Made by a program: the position numbers and the translations under genes. This document shows positions 13,140 to 25,360 of a stretch of DNA of 64,000 nucleotides, piece by piece. The stretch is from positions 43,606,527 to 43,670,526 of the forward strand of contig OX485808.1 of the NCBI GenBank assembly GCA_950295325.1, written 5' to 3'. The number at the start of each line of letters is the position of its first letter. Position 1 is the stretch's first letter. The notes below the pieces were generated by a model. The model was not told the origin of the DNA, ran no database searches, and worked only from the letters and a program-made list of their open reading frames with translations. Origin of the DNA: Polytrichum commune. Its lineage: Eukaryota > Streptophyta > Polytrichopsida > Polytrichales > Polytrichaceae.

Positions 13140-14159
13140 TATATAGGGCAGCGGCACCATGCATGCCACATCCCCAAGTGCAAGTGGCGCTCGATGTGGT
13201 ACGGGATCCCCATGGCCATGCACCACATACCCGAACCTACACGACACTTATGTACCATGATCCTAGATTTGAAGTTTCCCAAATGTACAAAATGGGTACA
13301 TGGCGTTGGTCTTTCGGTACATGTACTCCGGGGCTACGAGAGTGGTCACGGTAGGGCCAATCATATCGGGTTGTTTATGGATGTGACGGCTTTCGGCCAA
13401 TGAGGAGGCAGGTAAGGATCCTTGGGAAGTTGGAACTTGAGGCCCTAGTTGGATCCCGGGTTAATATTACTTGAATAAATATCACACATCCCGGGCCCCA
13501 CCGGCCCACGTACAGGCTTTGCCCCGCCCTTTAGATGCTCTCCAATCCGGAAAGAGCATTAGATATTGACCCTCTTTCCCCATCGCCCCGTTCACACTCG
13601 GAGCCTCGTCTTGAGCCCCGATTCTTATTGGTATTATAAAAACCCTGGCCGGACCCGCCGCAATGGTTATCCTCGTAGGCTTATATAATTAAGAACACGG
13701 AACCCCCTTGGATTCCGCTTCTATGACGTGAACGAATTCTCGGAGGGCTGCTAAAGACGGCATTGGGACGTTGGGAGTTAATCCTTAACCCTCATGGATG
13801 GATGAAGCCGTCAACGTAATTAATGATTAAGGAACCCACTTAGTAGAAGTGATAGAATCTACTTGGATGATTTTTTGGAACATAATATCGGAAGCGTGGA
13901 CCGGAGGAGCAACGTCCGCCGTGAAGTACGGTTGGGGAGGGACCGATATTAACAATGTGAGGGCACCTTTATACTTTGGAATGGTGATGGATGGATGATA
14001 GATAGATTTGTGGATGACTCGCATCCCTTGACGTACAAACCAATGCATTGCCCACCGAGATAATTAAGTTGGCTAATACGCTAGATGGGTCTTGAATGGT
14101 TACGTTGTTTTCCCCGGCTAGTCCACGTCACCTAAGATAAGAAACTGGCAATTACCTAG
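13140..14159. other. GC-richer gene-free stretch
   Basis: The sequence is more GC-rich than its surroundings and contains short overlapping frames on both strands. No protein family was recognised and no splice-consistent gene could be assembled. It may be an old element of unknown type. Confidence 0.45.
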
Positions 14160-14450
14160 TAGGCGATGGTTTGCGAATCCATGTAGAGGCTGTAGCCTAC
14201 TTTCCTCCTACTACTTTTGGGAGCTCGTATGAATATCTTAATCATTGTCAAAGTGAAGATTATTGTGCTCGTTGAACGGATCATACAAGCCCCCCAACTA
14301 TGTTCACTATCGAGCTTACAATGGTTATCAAAATGTGAGCTCGTAATCTAATCTCTTTTAAGCATATGTTTTTCTTTGTGGTATTTGCTCTCGAAGCCAC
14401 ACTTACATGCATACCATTCAAATATCGGTTTCCGTTTAAGAAATTAACCG
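14160..14450 (-). repeat. Dispersed repeat R1, inverted copy
   Basis: It begins near a GGGAGCTCGTATGAATATCT block followed by CATTGTCAAAGTGAAGATTA, the same ends as at 58212-58260, and its reverse complement aligns with 12285-12560 along its length. No coding capacity. Confidence 0.65.
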
Positions 14451-14584
14451 GAGAGGGATGTCTACCTTGCTCATGGAGAATTTAATAGTTCTCATCTTCC
14501 TTGAGATAAGTGCATGTGCAACCATGAACCAATTTGGGAATTATGTGTATGTCCAAGCTAAGTTGTGTTGGCTTGCAAGTACAA

Positions 14585-14727
14585 TAGAGGCTCCCTATTT
14601 CATCTTTACATGTGCCATAATTCATGTAGTCTCCATGTGGGATACAAGTGGGTTGCAGCGAATGGGAGCATGACACGTGGCAAAATCGAGGGGAAAATTG
14701 TTTTGTGTTGTATTAGAGAGCCCTCTA
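14585..14727. mobile_element. MITE family R5, copy 2
   Basis: Ends TAGAGGCTCCCTATTTCATC and TATTAGAGAGCCCTCTA form an inverted repeat. Internal sequence matches 11105-11248, including GTGGGTTGCAGCGAATGGGAGC versus the GTGGGTTTTGGCGAATGTGAGC form in copy 1. Confidence 0.75.
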
Positions 14728-14841
14728 GGTTAATCACGTTTGTGACAAAAACATATGTAGCGATAGTCCTATAGCTTTCATTCTAACCCCAATTAGCACA
14801 CGTCTCACGTGAAGTGTTCCTCATTCACACCAACACTAGAG

Positions 14842-14844
<3 letters not shown>

Positions 14845-14873
<29 letters not shown>
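14845..14873. repeat. CT dinucleotide microsatellite
   Basis: About 14 uninterrupted CT units. Confidence 0.95.
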
Positions 14874-14875
<2 letters not shown>

Positions 14876-14879
14876 AAAC

Positions 14880-15830
14880 TTGAAACGAATTCGTTCCACA
14901 TCATTTGCACATCAAATAAATGAATTGTTAGAGAACATACATGGATTGGGGTTACGATTAGTGTTGGAGTGGTAATTTTTTTCTTCTTTCTTTCTTAGAT
15001 TTCATAATGTCATTTGGGTTTTCTTTAACGAGGATTCGACTTTTGTTGTTGTTGTTGATTCCAACATGTAGACTTTTCATCCATGATAATTTGTTTGGGC
15101 CCTCAAGTCTTCACCTTCAAGTGTGAAGTGAACTTGGACAGTCACAACCTTTTTGACCATTAAGAAATCTTAGACTGCAATGGTCACGGGCCTTTAGTCT
15201 CGTGGTGTGTGAAGTGGGCCCGAGATGTTTCATATGTTACAAGAAGTGCGATACCAAGATTGATTATCCCAATTAGCGCATGTTACCAATCGCAACCACA
15301 CAATGCTATAAGTATTTAATAAAATATAACAGTCATAGCATTACTCAACCGACGAGCTGACTTCATGGGCCCCTCAACAAATCCAAGAATAAAACCTCCG
15401 GCTGCCGGAATCCGGAAGCTTCAAAACACGTACGAAGACATGATAGCTGAACACAACTCATCAACTACGCAATGTCATGGTCTAGAACGTCCGAACAACC
15501 TCCTATTGAACGTTTGTTAGTCAAAAATTGAAGTCTCGAGCGAGGCGTTGTTGCATTGCATAGCTCCAAATAGTAAAACACGCTAATTGGGATAAGGAGC
15601 ATAGTCGAACGAGTGTAGTAGCCATTTAAGGCCCATGTACCGCATGATGTGGTTATGTGGAGAACAGGGGGAAAAATATGCAAGGGATGGATGGATCTAA
15701 AGAAGGGCAGGCATTCGTGGAGAGTGGAGAGAGATAAGTTAGGAAATCTTTACTACGGAAGTAGATGGGTGGCCAAAGGCGAAGCCTCCCATTGGCTGGG
15801 GGGACCAGATTTGGGGCCAGCTTGGCAAAT
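14880..15830. other. Gene-free stretch upstream of the PRR promoter
   Basis: A fragment near 15104-15235 runs from GGGCCCTCAAGTCTTCACC to GTGTGAAGTGGGCCC and resembles the element at 27311-27814. No gene is visible. Confidence 0.45.
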
Positions 15831-17276
15831 CAAATGCAGGGCTCAGAGGGGCCGACGGGGAAGGGGGGGGGAGGGGAGATATTTTCTCCCGCGGTTACCA
15901 GTCCCTCGCATCTAAAGCTTCCCACCACGCTCTTGGGACGTCACCCATTTAGCGGCATCTCGGAGCGCCACGTCGTACTTCCCCCTATAACCGTCCTTGC
16001 CTGAGGCCTACATCCGCGCCCCCCCGTTTCTGTGGCTCGCAGATTGTTTGCGCTGCATCGACGCTTCTTCGCTCTCATCTTTTTGTCACAGATATTGTGT
16101 GCGCTCGACGGCTGCTGTTAGGTTTGGTGCCTTGTGGAGTTTGGAGCTAGCTTTTCCGATTGCAACGAGCGCTCTCCCGCCGAAAACAACGCCGGGTGGA
16201 GCGAACGGCAGCTTTCTCTGAGAGGATTTGCGTTTGGGAAGCAGAGGAAAGGCAGGCTGCAAAGGACGTAGCAGGCGCGGAAAGGGGTTTCAGGTTGAGG
16301 AAGCCGGTCTCAGAGCAGAGCAGAGCAGAGCAGAGGAGAGGAGTTGCTTACAGCTGTGACAAAGATTTTTTTTGATTCTTGGAGATTTTTGTTTGGAGCT
16401 GAGTGGAGTGGAGGTCGGGGTACCGAACGAGAGTGTGTGGTTGAGTGAGTTGAGTGTATGGAGCTGGAGCTCTTGGAATGACGAGATAACGCTTGTGGAC
16501 CTAGGGTGGTTTGCGTGCTTGCTGGCAGTGCGTGTGACCAAAGAGTCTCTGTTTTCGGCTGTGCCTCTTTATTTATGGTACGGTGATTTCAGGAAGCGAC
16601 GTGTGTGTTGCCAAACATCGGATCTACACCTTTTAAGAAGACGGATGTTGTGAGCAAGTGAAAACTGCTGGGGCACAGGTGACACCACCTTATCATCATC
16701 CTCTTCTGTTATTGTCTTTGTCCTTGTTGTCGTCGTACTGTTAACTTTGGAGAGTTGGACTTCGAACTACAGGCTGGTGTATGTTGTGTTGTGCATTTTC
16801 GGAATTAGTGGAAGGCAGAGAGAGGGCTTATCGATGTCCGAGTTTGAAGAAAGATCTCCGCCTCCTTCTTTGCAAGTGGAAGTGTTGAAATTGACCTGCG
16901 CATATTCGATCCTGATAATATCTCGTGGTCCTCTCTGACGTTTAAGAGCAATGAGTAACTAGGACGTACACCTTCGTGCGCATACTTAGTTGAATGTTAG
17001 AACAAGTTGATGATGCGCACTTGCTGATGCAATTTTCGTTTACTTTGCCGGATTACTCTCAACAGCTTTTATCAACCGAGATTGTGCAATCCTCCCGACA
17101 CGAAAGAATCTTAGCGAATGTCTTGCGAACTGCGACGGAGACCCCCTGGAGTTCCGAGGTATCGACTAAGCGTGGGGCAGGGATCTGAAGGATAGCCTTC
17201 CTGCGAGAAACATACTAGGGGAGGGAGGGAAGGTTGTATCAGGAAACAGGGTGAGGAGGTAGTTTAGAGTGCTCTT
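15831..17276 (+). promoter_or_regulatory. PRR promoter and long 5' leader
   Basis: Base composition shifts abruptly to GC-rich at about 15.83 kb and stays so into exon 1. Candidate elements seen: an evening element on the minus strand (AAAATATCT, 15877-15885), a bZIP/HY5-type GACGTCA (15937-15943), an ACGT core CCACGTCG (15968-15975) and a TATA-like CCCCTATAAC around 15982-15991. If transcription starts just after the last of these, the leader is more than 1.2 kb and contains several upstream ATGs (for example 15997, 16160, 16372 and 16747), unless a leader intron removes them. A purine-rich CAGAG repeat lies at 16311-16345. The transcription start is not determined. Confidence 0.6.
15877..15885 (-). 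promoter_or_regulatory. Evening element (AAAATATCT)
   Basis: The plus strand reads AGATATTTT, the exact reverse complement of the evening element bound by CCA1/LHY/RVE MYB-like clock factors in plants. It sits about 100 bp upstream of a TATA-like box in the promoter of a clock gene, where such a site is expected. One 9-mer can occur by chance; the context makes it credible. Confidence 0.6.
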
Positions 17277-20200
17277 ATGACTGCGGATTTGCGCGAGGGT
17301 GAGGCGGAGTTACGGTCCTCATACCGTCCAACGGCGGCCAGGGGGACAGGGGGCACTGAGCACAATGTAGGAGCAGCTCCTGCTGCCGGAACGGCAGTGG
17401 ACGGAAGGTTGAAGGGCGTGTTACACAGGTCGTTCAAAGAAGTTGATAGAGGTAGGGAACTAGATAAGAACGGGGCTAATACACTGGAGAACAGTCGGCG
17501 ACAGCTCGTCGGGGATAATAATAAGAGCGGAGTAAGTGTGCCGAAGGCTCGAGAAGATGGAAAGGATATAGCGGAGCGGATTAGGAGGGAGCTGGACAGT
17601 CAGTTCCCGCCGGTGGTTAGGGGGTTGCGGACTTCAGACTCTGATGAAGATGGCGGTGGCCGAGAGAAAGACGTCGACGATGACCTAGAGGAAGGTGATG
17701 ATGCTGTTGCAGAGGCTGTCTGTCAAAAGCTCTCACCTTTGTTGAAGAAGGATGAGCAGCGGAGGTCGCAAAATGGTCGTGGAGGGGGTTGGGAGAGTTT
17801 TCTTCTCGAACGCCATTTGCGAGTTCTTCTTGTGGAGGATGATGATTCAACACGGCATGTTGTTGGTGCACTGCTCCGGAATTGCAACTATGAAGGTCGT
17901 TACCTTTGACCGGTCTTAGTTAGATGCAGTCTAGTTTTTGCCATCCACATCCGTGCTGTTGTGTTGGGTCATGTAATGGGTTTATGCTTTGCGTGAGTTA
18001 GCTGTTAGCAAACATTTTTTTTGTGTATCTTTTGGAGTTATGGGCTTCCTTCTACTGTTATTCCCATTGAGCACTCATAGCCTTTATACCTTATGACCCG
18101 GACCTTGAGCATCGGAGCAGATTGCTGCCGATCGTTGGTAGTCTGGCGTAGTGACCAAAAAGTTGGTCACCCTCCATACTGTCAACCATCTGCAGTTCTT
18201 GTTGTTTTCTGAGTCAACTGATGATTTACTGCTTGCAGTGGTCGTGGTCCATCAGTGAAAGTCGCATTATTTAGCAGGAACCTTTGTTCGTCTAGTAAGC
18301 TTGAAGTAAGCTCTGGCTGCTACTTAAGTTTTGCTGACATTGGGATTGCGCAAGTTTCCCCGCCCTTTGGGCATTCCTGGCTTTGAAAGAGAACTTCGCT
18401 GAAACTTTCAGACCATTTGCACTGTCTGCACTCTTGCTGGAGAAGATACTTGAAACGTCAAAACCAGATGAGATGTCCAGTACTCTGAGCTGGTTCATAA
18501 TCTTATGTGTTTAGAAAGCTATGTATGTGCTCTACCTGGAATCTAGACCTGAACTTGAAGGTTTGTGCCTGTCCCAGTCACCTCGGTTGCGAATGGTGCA
18601 ATAGCATGGGAGCTCCTGGAAGATGCAAATAGCTCCTTCGACCTGGTCTTGACGGATGTGGTGATGCCATGCCTCTCGGGTGTTGGTCTGCTCTCGAAGA
18701 TGATGACTCGCGAGCTGCGGAAGAGAATTCCAGTTGTCAGTAAGTTGCTTATCTTGGTGCCTATGAATGCTATCTGTATTCTCATTCACAATACTCAGGA
18801 GTTTCTAAGAGATGTAGAATTTGTTCACAGCTGTTGATACATGTTGGAGGACTAAAGATTGAATGATTGATTAAACAATTTCCTTTTTCCTTGCAGTCAT
18901 GTCTTCATATGACAGCCTGGATATTGTATTCCGCTGCTTGTCAAAAGGAGCTGCTGACTACCTCGTGAAGCCTGTGCGGAAGAACGAGCTGAAGAACTTG
19001 TGGCAACATGTGTGGAGGAAGTGTCACAGCGTAAGTCCTCAATTTGATCCTGTGATACTTTATTCGATGTAATTCTAAGAGTCTGCGCCCGGCACCTTTG
19101 GGAAAATATATGGATGGGAGGAGCATCTTTACCATGACATATTTTTAGTATGCCATGTTGGTGATTTGCTACTCAGTTGCATAATAACTGTTTGGAGTCA
19201 CACTTTGGATTCATTTAGGAGTGTCAATGTTTTTGCTGGTAGTAATGGAGGATATGGTGACGTTTCTGATGGTGCTAGTTCTTGGACCTCTTGCAGTCAA
19301 GTGGAAGCAGAAGTGGTAGTGGGAGTCGAACTGGGGAAGTCCTAAAGCCCAAGAGCTGCGGGGTTGTTGATATTAACAACGCAAGTGGAAGCACTGATGG
19401 AAGCGGCAGTAGCGATGGCAGTGAGAACGGCAGTAGCCGACTTAATGCCCAAGGTGGAAGTGATAATGGCAGTGGCAACCAAGTAAGTTGAATCGAGACT
19501 CATAAAGATGTCATGTCTAATGTATTGTGTTAGTCCAGACTGATTTGCTTCTCAACATTTTAGTAATCGTGGTCATGCTTTCAGCTAATAACTGGACAGC
19601 GGTTGTCTGAGAATATGATATGAATAAAATGGGATTTTCTCATGTAATACATACACAACTATGCATGTTTATGTACATGGAAGGGCTATGCTTGCATGCC
19701 ATACCATGCTTAAGCTTATATATATTACCGACCTTTAGTATGGGCTCACCAGGAGATTATGCCAATCAAGAACAGTAGTGTGGAGTTTCATGGTGACGAA
19801 TCATTCTGACTCTGATGGTTTTTAAAACAGGCTCACATGCAACCTGTGCAACTTCCAAGGAACAACACTGTGCCAGAAACTGCAGATGGGGATGAGGAGG
19901 GACAAGCCACCTCCCAATCAAAGGGTGGAAACTTGGGTATGCATTCATACGAGTGTCTAGTCCTGTTCCTACCTCTCATTAGTATGTTAGTTTAGTGTGA
20001 TCACTCTCCTGGTGCTGCTTAAGCTGTATTTTTGTATGATAAAGGTAATGGTCAGGTAGTGAAGTGCCAAAGGTAATGGTTTCTGCTAGAGCCTAGAACT
20101 GCCTTCTTATAGAGTTAGTTTTCAGGTTGAGGTAATTGAGGTGGTTCTCTGAGTTTGCTGAGTGTTTCCTTCTCCGTATAGGTGGTGCGTGTTTAAACTA

Positions 20201-23200
20201 AATTGTTCTAGAGTAAAAAATTTGGCATGTCGACTCTGTATAAAGAATAGAGTTAATTTCTCAGGCTACGAATTAGGTGTTTTTCTGATTTTGCTATGTT
20301 CCTGGTCTTGAAGTTCTACATGTTTAAAAGGTTATCATTTATTTCCAGTATCGTTTAGAGGAGAGATATGTTTGGAGTCTGCTGACCACCATTTCAGGGT
20401 AAGAACACCATGATGCTTGCAGTCAAGATGTAACATACTCCTTGGATTAGGAGCCTGATACTAGAATAGGTGGTACTTTTGATCCTGTATTCCCAATTTT
20501 AGAATCTACACATCCCCTTTGACACCCTTTAGGATCTAGACTAGTGTGTTACTTGTTGGAATGGGAGGAGCTGGATGCGTGCTGCTGTTGCTGTTGGATA
20601 CTTCTTACGACTTACTGGAAGATTTTTGTTTGCTGGTCCAAGGGTCTCAAGCTGTAGTCTGGTTGTCAGTTCTTTGAAGGCATAGTTTAGGATGCTGGAC
20701 GTCTTGATTTTAGTGTTTGGTGACATCAAGAGTGGGGATGGCTAAAAAATAAGTCTGGCTCTTGCCTCCTTGTGTTGCTTAAAAACGTCCTCCATCAAGT
20801 ACATGACTGAATATTCACCGACTAACATCAATCTTTCATCTTGTGATTCGGCTATTGAGAATCACTGGATGCATCATTCATATAATGCATGCCTGCAAAC
20901 GAGTATGAGATTTGTTTTGTTTTTAGGAGGTGTGGTTTTCATCTCAAACCTTATTCATGTTGTGTATGCCTGGTATGCTTCACTCTTTCCAATTTTAGAA
21001 TCAGAGTAATGAAAAGGTAGTGGATCAACTTCATCTTTTCCTTCCTTTCTCTTTTATTTTTGAATGAATCATATTTGATTTTAGTATGTTGTAGATCTAG
21101 CATGTTATGAATCTGATAGGCATCCTCCTAGGATTTCTGAGATTGCAGGTCAATGTATGTGATGTCTGTAGTAAGTGATTTATTGAGTGTGTTGTGATTT
21201 GTTTGGTGTAGAATCAGTGTGAAGGTTTTAGAAGTTTTGGTATTGAGATTAAGGTGCAGCTTAATTGGTGATGTCTCTGATGGTATTTGAACTTGGAAGG
21301 ATTGAGATTATGAGGTTTTCCTTTTCTTGTAATGTGTTGTTGTCCTGTATGATGCTCATGATTAGAATAGGTTAATGGTAAGGTTAGGATATTAAGCTTG
21401 AAGCTGGTAACCTTTGCACTTCTGGCTGTTTATTTTGTCAGCCATGCACTCCTTCACAAGCTGGTGAATTGTGTCCAGTGTGGGAGTGCATATGTTAATT
21501 CAATAGCACTTATACAGTAAACTTGTTTCCTTCAGTGCACATAGTAGAGACTAGAGTGTCAATTCCCACTTAATTAGATCTTCTCTATTACAGATGAAGA
21601 AATGGGGCATGATCTGGAGATGGCTACACGCCGGCCTGCCAGTCATGAAATGGAGAAAGCACAGCAAGCTGAACATGACTGCCAACTGGCTGAAGATGAT
21701 GTTGCGTGTGCCATGCAAGAGGATGGGCCTACACCAAGCAGTGACAATGGGGATGGACCATCAGCTTCAGGTGGGAATGCACCTAATGAGGAGTCCTCCG
21801 AGAAAGCGATTGACTTGATAAATGGCATTGCAAGTCAGCCACAAACACTGGGAGCAGTACAAGATGAAGGTAGTGAGGACGGTGATGATATACTTGATCA
21901 GAGGGGTAAGAGGACCCCTGATCGTGAGAATTTAGGGCCAGATTCTGGTCCTACACTTGAGCTGTCACTGAAACGGCCACGGTCAGCAGTTGATACCACT
22001 GGGGATTTTGAAGAGCGTCAGCCACTTCGTCACTCTGGGGGCTCTGCATTCTCCAGGTACTTCCTTGAAAATTGGTCACTTTATTTTTTTGGTCCTGAAC
22101 TCATCTTTCCTGTGTCCTAACAACATTTTCATTATGATCGTGCTCTTGCTCAAGTAGAAGTATAACTACACTAAATATGATATTTAGTGTCACTTGCTAT
22201 TTGGATTTACACAATGCTCTATATTTTCATTATTGATGTAATTTTTTACAAAGTAAACTTGTTGATGTTCTATAATGTCCAAACAACCAATCTAACATTT
22301 GTTGGTAAAATATGAGATATACAATAAATATGTAGCATTGTGTAATTTCAAATAGTAAGTGACACTAAATATCATATTTAATATAGTAACCATTGATCTA
22401 CTATCATACAATTGTGTCTCTGCTCACGGAATCTCCTTTCTACCTGCAGGTATAGTACTGGAGGAACAGTTATTCAACAAGTCCATGTTGGGGGGTCATT
22501 GCCCATTAGTGGCTATCCAATGGCTGGTGGATATGGACCTTACAGTCTCACTCCTGGGGGTTGTACTAGTTCTGGAGGGCCCCTTCGTCTTGGTGTGGGA
22601 CATGACCGGAGCGGCTCATCAAAAGGAAGTGCGGAGGGTTCAACTCCTCCTCCTTCCCATATTCAAAATTTTGAAACCCAGGATGGTCAGGATAATGGCT
22701 TGTCTACAGGCCAAGATGGGTACTCCGGTTCTCGGACCACCAAGGATGAGAGCATGATAGTACCTGGTATGCCTGTGGCCATTCCTATCCCACCACCTGG
22801 CATAATTGCATATGATGGAGTTTCTGGAGCATATGCTCCTGCAATGTATCCAGCGTACTATGCCCATCCTGGTGCATGGATTGCAGCTCCTGCTCAACAT
22901 ATGGCCGAGCATAATGAGGTCTACAGTCAGTCTGCTGCTTTCCAAGAACAGAACTCTGTTTCTGGACATCTATCTCAGGGAGGACATCAGCACCAGGGAG
23001 GACATCAGCACCAGAGGTCTCATCACCACCAAGGGAACCAATACCATCACCACCATCATCACCATCCGAATGCAACCAAGACCCCTGGGACTTTGGCCAT
23101 GCAAGAGGAACAACAACAGACGGTCACAAATGCTGGCTCAGGAGCACCATGCTGTGCATCAGGCAACATGGGGACAACAGGATTGGATGGTCCCAGTGGA

Positions 23201-23766
23201 AGCAGCAATGGGTATGGAAGTAATGGGAATGGTAATGGCTCCATGAATGGTAGTGCCTCAGGAAGTAATAACGGGCACACAAATGGTCAAAGTGGTGTTG
23301 GAGTGACACCCACTGCAAATGACAATAGCGGCAATAATGGAGGTAGTGGGGTCGACCAGACCATGGATGGCATGAGTGCAGGAAATGGCATGTGTTCTGA
23401 ACAAATGCGCTTTGCCAGAAGAGAAGCTGCCTTAAACAAGTTCAGGCAGAAGAGAAAAGAGCGATGCTTTGAGAAGAAGGTACATTATCTTTCTAATATC
23501 CCTCTCCTGGAAGTTTTTACTTTTCCTTTTTGGTCTGTTTCGTTTACCATTGTATGTAGTATTTGAAATGAGATCCAAAATATGGCAGGATTCAAAAACC
23601 TTTTTGCACATCTATACTTGAGGTCGTTAATTAAATGAGGCTTGTTGTTCTGTCCTCACAGGTGCGATATCAAAGCAGGAAGAGACTAGCTGAACAAAGA
23701 CCTCGGGTACGTGGTCAATTTGTACGGCAAGCAGTTTATGACCCAGCTGCTGGTGATGCAGAATAG
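17277..23766 (+). CDS. PRR: Pseudo-response regulator (circadian clock), PRR5/7/9-like
   Basis: Eight exons: 17277-17895, 18578-18739, 18897-19030, 19297-19482, 19831-19936, 21594-22056, 22450-23479, 23662-23766; 934 aa. An in-frame TAG 12 nt upstream supports the start. A receiver domain (about residues 181-300) carries the acidic pair after LLVE, Asp233 in LVLTDVVMP and Lys285 in LVKP. An EAR-type repression motif LELSL (524-528) is followed by a PRR-type [12 protein letters not shown] block, then a His-rich run, Asn/Ser/Gly-rich sequence and a C-terminal CCT domain (about 878-921, split by the last intron). Such proteins bind DNA through CCT in the nucleus and repress morning clock genes with TOPLESS-type corepressors. 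The repression motif favours the PRR5/7/9 side over TOC1. Oddity: angiosperm PRRs have Glu where this has Asp233, so it may still accept phosphate. Intron 6 is mostly a MITE. Confidence 0.95.
19937..21593. other. Long PRR intron 5
   Basis: This 1657-bp intron separates the exon ending GGNL from the exon starting [10 protein letters not shown]. It is T-rich in the sense direction with a normal TTACAG acceptor and holds no recognised gene or element. Short frames within it have no family similarity. Confidence 0.75.
22161..22390. mobile_element. MITE inside PRR intron 6
   Basis: Inverted ends of about 57 bp, beginning around ACTACACTAAATATGATATT on the left and, reverse-complemented, ACTATATTAAATATGATATT on the right, run through TTTAGTGTCACTT to ACACAATGCT with few mismatches. 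The 230-bp element fills most of the 393-bp intron (22057-22449), so the ancestral intron was about 160 bp. The terminal ACACTAAATATGATATTTAG block recurs near 24630, 26520, 50580 and 52690, marking a family spread through the window. Confidence 0.85.
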
Positions 23767-24620
23767 TAAATTGTTTCAGCTAATTTATTTGTGCTTTTTC
23801 CTTTCCTTTTAGACATCTCCAGTGGATCACCCCAACTTGGGTGGGATTTTCCTCCTATTGGGAGCTGAATATTCCATACTTGTTATGACACTCTGTCTTG
23901 TTGAATGTTGTGTTCTGAACCACTCGGCCGGGGCTTCCCTTTGTTTTCCACTCTAAATGTAACATTGTATTAAACCCTTCTCCAAGAGACTCCTCATCCC
24001 AGACCAGCTTCTGTGGGGCAACTGTGAAGCAAGTAGCTATAGGGTTCTTTTTGATGTGTGAAAGTTGTGGAGTATTTGAAATCAAATGGCAGCAGTTTAG
24101 TGCAGTAGCGCGGTGCTCAGCTTGGGACTTGTCTCATTATATGGGATACAGATCAGCTTCATGTAAGGAATATTCACACCATTAATTTGAGCCTTCTCCC
24201 TGATGAGTTTGGGAAATGGAGTTACAGCTATATGTATATCATGCCTTTGTAACATAATGTTCAGGGATGTTGCAATAAGTTAGATCAAAGTGGAAATATG
24301 CAGAAGAGTCCTTTATGCATCATCGTGCAAACATTAATTACACTGTCATGGATGATGATAATGGAGTGTAATTAATTTTCACATGGTAGAACTGAGCTGA
24401 TAACAAATTTGAGAGTGATAGAATTCTCTCTAAAGTTCATGGTTTGGTAGGGAGTTTTGGCCCACTGTTGAAAATTTACAATGTTTAAGGAAATTCAAGT
24501 AGTGTCAGACCTGCTAATTGTAGCAAAATGAAGGAGAGGCATTTGAATTTGATCAAAAGGCAACTACATAAAAAGGAGTTTGAACATTTGTATAGAGTTA
24601 CCTAACTTGGCATCTCAGTA
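23767..24620 (+). other. PRR 3' flank
   Basis: AT-rich sequence after the PRR stop, likely containing the 3' untranslated region. No gene downstream in this stretch. Confidence 0.5.
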
Positions 24621-24624
24621 AAGT

Positions 24625-24990
24625 GCGAGGGTAACCACACTAAATATGATGTATAGTGTCGCAAGGCATGTTTTGTCACTATGGTAACTTTTTGGAGGAC
24701 ACTTCTATCAATAAGTGAACAAATGTAGTCATTGATGATGGATGACTACATCCATTGGCCAAAACCCAACCTTCTCTTGTCACTAACTTGTGATGAAATG
24801 TTGTCATGGATGAATTGAAATTGGATGAAAAGTCACTTGGTAAGTGACAATAATTGCAACATTGTAAATCCACAATCCCCCAAAAAAATTGCAAGTAATG
24901 ACAAATAATGTTACCGTTTAGTGTTGGTGATACTATACCGTGGTTCACAATTAGTATTGAGCAAGACAATAGAATTGGTGACATGGAATA
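24625..24990 (+). repeat. Dispersed repeat R3, copy 2
   Basis: It starts at a CACACTAAATATGATGTATA block related to the ends of the PRR-intron MITE. Its right half (24790-24990) aligns with 3425-3660 and, inverted, with 50600-50800. Non-coding. Confidence 0.65.
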
Positions 24991-25079
24991 ACATACTTAG
25001 TGGAGCCATGAGGTGGAGTGCGGTAGTTAAGTACACTTAACAGTTCTATTACTATGGACCAAAATAATTTCTAATGAGA

Positions 25080-25360
25080 ATCATTTACAATGAGAATTAG
25101 TGTGGAGCATATTAATTTCTATCCATCCTAAATTTCTAGTAGCATGAGCCGCATTAATTGTTTTTCTAGAGAATTAATGTGGGTGATTATTTGATTTTGT
25201 GTTACTTTTGTCGTATGACTAGTACTCAATGTGTTCATTGCAGTCTTCATGAAGACTTAGGGGAACATTTAGGGTCTCAGATGCACATTGCTTCCACCTT
25301 AACTAGAAATTTAGTGTGCACGCTCTAATTTGTGACCTACACACTAAGAGTCCAACCACG
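25080..25360 (+). repeat. Dispersed repeat R4, copy 1
   Basis: An internal block from GGGTGATTATTTGATTTTGT through ACTCAATGTGTTCATTGCAG to CTTCATGAAGACTTAG aligns with 63195-63280. Flanking inverted segments around ATTAGTGTGGAGC and its mirror suggest a MITE. Non-coding. Confidence 0.6.
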
